Source: Eubacterium sp.
GTDB taxonomy: Bacteria; Bacillota; Clostridia; Lachnospirales; Lachnospiraceae
Reading direction: 5' to 3'
Assembly: GCA_017938215.1 (NCBI GenBank)
Contig: JAGBBZ010000032.1
Coordinates: forward strand, 1 to 34,532
Length of the DNA stretch: 34,532 bases
Part shown: positions 30,609 to 34,532 of the stretch, piece by piece
Layout: every line of letters begins with the position of its first letter
Position numbering within the stretch: position 1 is the first letter of the stretch
Translations under genes and position numbers: made by a program
Notes under the pieces: generated by a model
Told to the model about the DNA's origin: nothing
Seen by the model: the letters and a program-made list of their open reading frames with translations, nothing else
Databases searched by the model: none

Positions 30609-31796
30609 TCACCATACTTTTTTCACAACTTGTACATCCGGTGTGGTATCGGCATAATGGATCACTACTTCTTTAAAATTCACACATCCATCCACGACAA
30701 TAATGTTAAGTGATCCATCGTAATCGTACACTTTTTTCTCTTCTAAGGTCTGCAAATCCTGATAATAAACACCATCCAGCTTATGTGTCAAAAGATGTTC
30801 CCCATCCGTGTATACAAGTTCCAATTTGTCATATTCCTTTATCTTATACAACGTATCCTGATTTTCGTCATAACTAAATGTAAAGCTGTATTCAATCTCC
30901 TCGGTTAATAAGTTTAACATTCCACCGCTATCACGATACACGTTACACACACCATATATCTTGTTATCCTTTTGAAAGGAATACATGACAAAATTTTTCT
31001 CTTTCTCATGCATCATATTATAAATCTGTTCCAATCGCCCTTTTACAAATTTATCATTTTCATCCGAAGCGATTCTCCCATTGCAATACCTCAAGTAAGA
31101 AACTTGTTCCAAAACATCCAGTTTTTTTTCAGTGCTGTAATACTCTACTGTATGATAGTAATCCATAGGACATCTGTATAACATCTTCTTACTTATTGCT
31201 ACTTGTGTTTCTCCTTCAATCTTTTTCCATTGAGATATATCTGACGAACATGTGTCAAGAAACTCTTTTTCCCCTATATAATGTGTAGCCTCAACATTGC
31301 TGTTACTATTATTCCACCCCCACGCATGTGACGACGGCAACTCCTGAATATCATAATATCCAAAAATTATCCCCTCTGATGCTAATACTTTTTGAAACGG
31401 CAATTCAAACTCTTTCATTAATTCAGCTTTTGTATTATAAATTCGCAAATATCCTTGGTCATCCTCATCGGAACAATACACATAAAAATATTTATCTCCA
31501 GCTGTGATTTGAAGACTCTCATATGATTCTGGCAATTTAGCAACCATTTCTTCTTGTGTTTCTTTATTGTAAAATTCGACTGCATCCGTACTTCTCGTAA
31601 TGTATGCAATTACATTTTCTTTATAAGCAATCGAAAAATTCGATGATACATCTTCCAACATACATGCTTGTTTTTCAATCCCTTGCTTCTGCTCTTCTCC
31701 ATCCCCCGCAAGCAATATCGCCAACATTTTAGGGGTACATCCTGTAAGCAGTAACATAACCATTACCATTATCAAAAAGTATTTTATCTTTTCCAT
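30609..31796 (-). CDS. Lipoprotein next to the Rhs toxin (immunity candidate)
   Basis: 395 aa starting MEKIKYFLIMVMVMLL; a GTG at 31817 is the alternative, and the signal peptide fits the ATG better. Lipobox LLTGC anchors it outside the membrane. The remainder alternates short beta strands with YxxD/N turns (AYITRSTDAVEFYNKETQEE, YFYVYCSDEDDQGYLRIYN), like an irregular beta-propeller. Family not recognised. It directly follows the rhs stop codon, the usual position of an immunity gene in polymorphic toxin loci; a lipoprotein would fit a toxin acting at the cell envelope. This is inference. Confidence 0.75.
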   Translation of the reverse strand: MEKIKYFLIMVMVMLLLTGCTPKMLAILLAGDGEEQKQGIEKQACMLEDVSSNFSIAYKENVIAYITRSTDAVEFYNKETQEEMVAKLPESYESLQITAGDKYFYVYCSDEDDQGYLRIYNTKAELMKEFELPFQKVLASEGIIFGYYDIQELPSSHAWGWNNSNSNVEATHYIGEKEFLDTCSSDISQWKKIEGETQVAISKKMLYRCPMDYYHTVEYYSTEKKLDVLEQVSYLRYCNGRIASDENDKFVKGRLEQIYNMMHEKEKNFVMYSFQKDNKIYGVCNVYRDSGGMLNLLTEEIEYSFTFSYDENQDTLYKIKEYDKLELVYTDGEHLLTHKLDGVYYQDLQTLEEKKVYDYDGSLNIIVVDGCVNFKEVVIHYADTTPDVQVVKKVW

Positions 31797-31835
31797 ATTA
31801 AACTCAACTCCATTCACAAAAGTATTTACACAAAA

Positions 31836-34532
31836 TCACCACTTCATTGTAGCTCTTTTCGCTTTCACTTTCCAATATTTTGAAAAATCATTGTCTCTTT
31901 GATACTTGTCTATAAAAGCGTGCATTACATCCTTTGTACCTCTTGTAAATCGAACTTCACAAGTAATGGCTAATTCTTTAGCCTTGGCCGTTTCTTCTTG
32001 TGGTTTGAATCCGGTTATCCACCACTCAAGGTGATTAGGTTTCCATTTGATAATCTGCACTCCTCTTCGTTTTATCTTCAAAGAACTATAAATCGGCTTC
32101 AACATCTCCGCCTTTGAGTGAACATCTAAATGCGTTGAATATATTCCCATCTCGCCTCCTGCACCTAGATTTAAATAATCTCCTTTCCAAGCCCACAGCA
32201 CATAGACTTTCTTTAAATTAAAGCGATATTTTTTTGTCGTTAGCTTGAATCTTTTAGGCACTGCCCCTGTAGCCGCGTTAAAAACAAAGTCATAACTTTT
32301 ATTGTATCCGAACTTACTTTGCCAACATAAATAGTATGTATGATAACTGCCATCTTCTTCATAAAAATGAAGTAAATTCATAAGTTTCTCATTTTTACCA
32401 CTTATTGTTGCTTCGGTAAACGCTTTACCAAAATCAGATTCTCTCGCTCTATTAACTACAGTTCTTATTCCTTTCTTCACAGTACGCTTGGCTTTATTCC
32501 AAAGATTCTTAATAGATATATTCCCACTTGGATCCACATAATTCACCCCATCATTCTCACAATAGGTATACAAATGCAAGCTCAGCGGATCATCATTTTC
32601 TCCTGTGTATGTGTCTCTTGTAAGAAATCTTCCCACAGCAGGCTGATAGTACCGTGCTCTTAAGTAAATCTCCTCTGTCTCTTTATCATAGTACTCCCCA
32701 CAATAACGGAACGGATTTTCGTCCTCCTTCTCCGGATTCACTTCATTTCCAAAAGAATCGTACTCATAAGTTTTTGCAACGCTTCCTGTTTCATCTAGTA
32801 ACTGCACCACATCTCCATGCGAATTTGTCACATAGAACTGCTTTTCTGTTCCTTCACCCTTATCCGCATACACAAGGTCATTTCCGCGCACATAACGCTT
32901 CTTTACCTCTCCACCTTTGGACAGTTCCATCACTAACTGGTCTCCGTCCCACACGAACACTGTTTTCTCACTATTTACAGTCTTACTGGTACGCAATCCT
33001 TCAGCATCATAAGTAAAGCTTACTTTGTAATTCTTCGTAAGCGTCTTTGTTAACTGATCAAATGCATCATAATGATTGACTACATTCTCATTCAAGCGAT
33101 TATCTCCCAATGTCACATCCACATCGATGTAACTATCCGCTTTGGAGACATTTGGAATATTGTATCGGTTTACTGTAGCCAATTGATTTCCGTTGTTGTC
33201 ATTTTTATAAATGACTACATCGTTTTCCTCCGTATCTGTATTTAATGTATCCGTGCGAAGCAACTCATCATTTTTGTTGTATCTATAAGCAATCACTTTG
33301 TTTCCTATCTTCATCTCTTTTCGATTATTGTGATTATCATAGGTATATGAAATATCCTCAGCACCTGTTTTTGTTTCTTTTGTCACACGCCCAAGCAAAT
33401 CATATGTATAGGTTGCAATCTTTGTGCTGTTCTTTCCCTCCACATCTTGAATGGTGGAATTCTCTTTTTCCTTCTGTCCATTTAGCAAATACTGAGAATT
33501 GTATTCCGAAATTACTCCAGCTTTTTCTGTTACATTCACCATAGTAGTTAACTGATTCTGATAATTATACGTATTCGTTGAGGTAAGATTTGCACCTGCT
33601 ACCGTTCTGGAAGCCAGATTTCCTTCTAAATCATAGTCATAGTTAACGACTTCATTTCCATTTCCATCCGTAACGCTGGTGAGCTTAGATTCTCCATCAT
33701 AATCATAGGTTAACGAAAGTTTGGTATCTTCTCCTATCTGGACACCAAAAGAAGACTTATTTCCAGCACTGTCATAAGCATAATTCTTTACTATATCTTT
33801 ACTTTTTGTAAGCTTTGTCGTTTCTTTTGTTATCTGCCCGGACACGTCTCCATAAGAAAAAGTAGTCTCGTCCTGTGTTGCCACCTCTCCGTAGGCATTG
33901 TAACTGTATGTATGAGTAGTTTCTTTTCCAGTTTTCTTCTCTTTTGCCACTGCTTTTATCAAACGGTTTTGATAATCATAAGTGTTCTTTAATGTATTCC
34001 CGTTCTTATCCACCGTCTTGATAAGATTACCGTTGACATCATATACATAAATTTCTGTTCTACCCTCTGGATCCGTACAAGAAACAAGTTCATTATTGCT
34101 ACTGTATTCATATTTTGTTTCACAGATTGTATCCGATTTCTTTTTATCACTAATTTCAATCTGATAATTCTTTCCGGCATAACTAAAAGTATTCTTACCA
34201 TCTTCCACATTCGTAATCTCAGACACAGTAAGTGTAAGCGGGCTGGTCATTCCTGTATACTGGCGCACCTTGTTTCCTTCATTATCATACACATACTGAA
34301 CATACTGTGCCGAAGAATCGCCAGATTCTTTGCCATCTTCCAGACAGCTTTTGACCATGGTAAGGTTACCGCGTTTATCATAAGTATACTCGGTTCTTGT
34401 AGTTCTGTCACTATCAATTTTTTCAACCAAAGCAGATACTCGTCCCGCCGTGTCATACTCTGCTGTTGTAATCTGATAGCGAATCCTACCATCTACTTTT
34501 TCTTGCGGAATCTCTGTCTTTACCACCCTTCC
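31836..34532 (-). CDS. Rhs/YD-repeat protein with DUF4474-like C-terminus (5' partial)
   Basis: At least 898 aa; the frame stays open to the right edge (GRVVKTEI...), so the N-terminus is outside. YD repeats (YTYDKRGNL, YDVNGNLIK, YDYDGESKL, YDAEGLR) run to about 580, then the RHS-associated core (FRYCGEYYDKETEEIYLRARYY, ...GRFLTRD, ...NYVDPSGN) at about 610-667. After that boundary the C-terminal ~225 residues change character: KNLWNKAKRTVKKGIRTVV, then YVLWAWKGDYLNLGAGGEMGIY and WWITGFKPQEE, matching my memory of DUF4474. Such C-terminal domains are toxin or effector tips released by the Rhs shell. The activity is unknown. Two lipoprotein genes follow. Confidence 0.88.
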   Translation of the reverse strand, partial: GRVVKTEIPQEKVDGRIRYQITTAEYDTAGRVSALVEKIDSDRTTRTEYTYDKRGNLTMVKSCLEDGKESGDSSAQYVQYVYDNEGNKVRQYTGMTSPLTLTVSEITNVEDGKNTFSYAGKNYQIEISDKKKSDTICETKYEYSSNNELVSCTDPEGRTEIYVYDVNGNLIKTVDKNGNTLKNTYDYQNRLIKAVAKEKKTGKETTHTYSYNAYGEVATQDETTFSYGDVSGQITKETTKLTKSKDIVKNYAYDSAGNKSSFGVQIGEDTKLSLTYDYDGESKLTSVTDGNGNEVVNYDYDLEGNLASRTVAGANLTSTNTYNYQNQLTTMVNVTEKAGVISEYNSQYLLNGQKEKENSTIQDVEGKNSTKIATYTYDLLGRVTKETKTGAEDISYTYDNHNNRKEMKIGNKVIAYRYNKNDELLRTDTLNTDTEENDVVIYKNDNNGNQLATVNRYNIPNVSKADSYIDVDVTLGDNRLNENVVNHYDAFDQLTKTLTKNYKVSFTYDAEGLRTSKTVNSEKTVFVWDGDQLVMELSKGGEVKKRYVRGNDLVYADKGEGTEKQFYVTNSHGDVVQLLDETGSVAKTYEYDSFGNEVNPEKEDENPFRYCGEYYDKETEEIYLRARYYQPAVGRFLTRDTYTGENDDPLSLHLYTYCENDGVNYVDPSGNISIKNLWNKAKRTVKKGIRTVVNRARESDFGKAFTEATISGKNEKLMNLLHFYEEDGSYHTYYLCWQSKFGYNKSYDFVFNAATGAVPKRFKLTTKKYRFNLKKVYVLWAWKGDYLNLGAGGEMGIYSTHLDVHSKAEMLKPIYSSLKIKRRGVQIIKWKPNHLEWWITGFKPQEETAKAKELAITCEVRFTRGTKDVMHAFIDKYQRDNDFSKYWKVKAKRATMKW

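Noticed and set aside
1-34532. CRISPR array
   Set aside because: No regularly spaced repeats with unique spacers; the only short direct repeat is the two-copy unit at 25875-25919.

Overview
This window looks like a chromosomal segment of a low-to-mid GC Firmicute of class Clostridia, most likely Lachnospiraceae. The reasons are strong AGGAGG-type ribosome binding sites, TTGACA/TATAAT promoters, a tatD-ksgA-S1 order behind metG, a NiaR-type 3H regulator beside nadABC, and a substrate-binding-domain/GGDEF fusion. The family is inferred from gene content and style. Almost everything is on the minus strand; only the GGDEF gene and the small Cys-rich gene after it are on the plus strand.

Layout. 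(1) 1-160: promoter and leader of an rRNA operon running leftwards out of the window. (2) 292-5745: an RNA-repair locus. Two WYL-domain proteins are followed by a long structured intergenic region with two candidate RNAs, then a three-repeat slipin (SPFH/band-7) and an RtcB RNA ligase. One RNA is a 230-nt branched hairpin with its own promoter and T-run. The other is a tRNA-like RNA with Asn-type anticodon and T arms but no proper acceptor stem. (3) 5771-12715: housekeeping genes: a membrane protein, an S1-domain protein, KsgA, TatD, MetG and Pta. (4) 12805-14207: an AlkD-like protein, a YaiI/DUF188 protein and a tiny CPHC ORF. (5) 14225-18465: a MarR-controlled heterodimeric ABC exporter with a double palindromic operator. 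(6) 18601-21218: a cytosolic sugar-sensor-like diguanylate cyclase and a small Cys-rich protein. (7) 21222-25095: an AT-rich, probably acquired cassette of a secreted six-cysteine peptide, an ABC-2 permease with a large M1-aminopeptidase-like ectodomain, an ABC ATPase and a second permease, driven by a promoter with a (TA)8 spacer. (8) 25146-29343: nadA-nadB-nadC, niaR and an unlisted 54-aa membrane protein, with hairpin-forming interspersed repeats on both sides of nadABC. (9) 29351-34532: an Rhs/YD-repeat polymorphic toxin (5' end outside the window) ending in a DUF4474-like domain, then two lipoproteins that are immunity candidates.

The most interesting part is the RNA-repair locus. A slipin-RtcB pairing with a cognate tRNA-like RNA has been proposed by comparative genomics (Burroughs and Aravind, NAR 2016, from memory). 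The adjoining WYL pair and the second large structured RNA look like additional, possibly undescribed, parts. The secreted-peptide/ABC cassette and the Rhs-lipoprotein module are further conflict-type loci.
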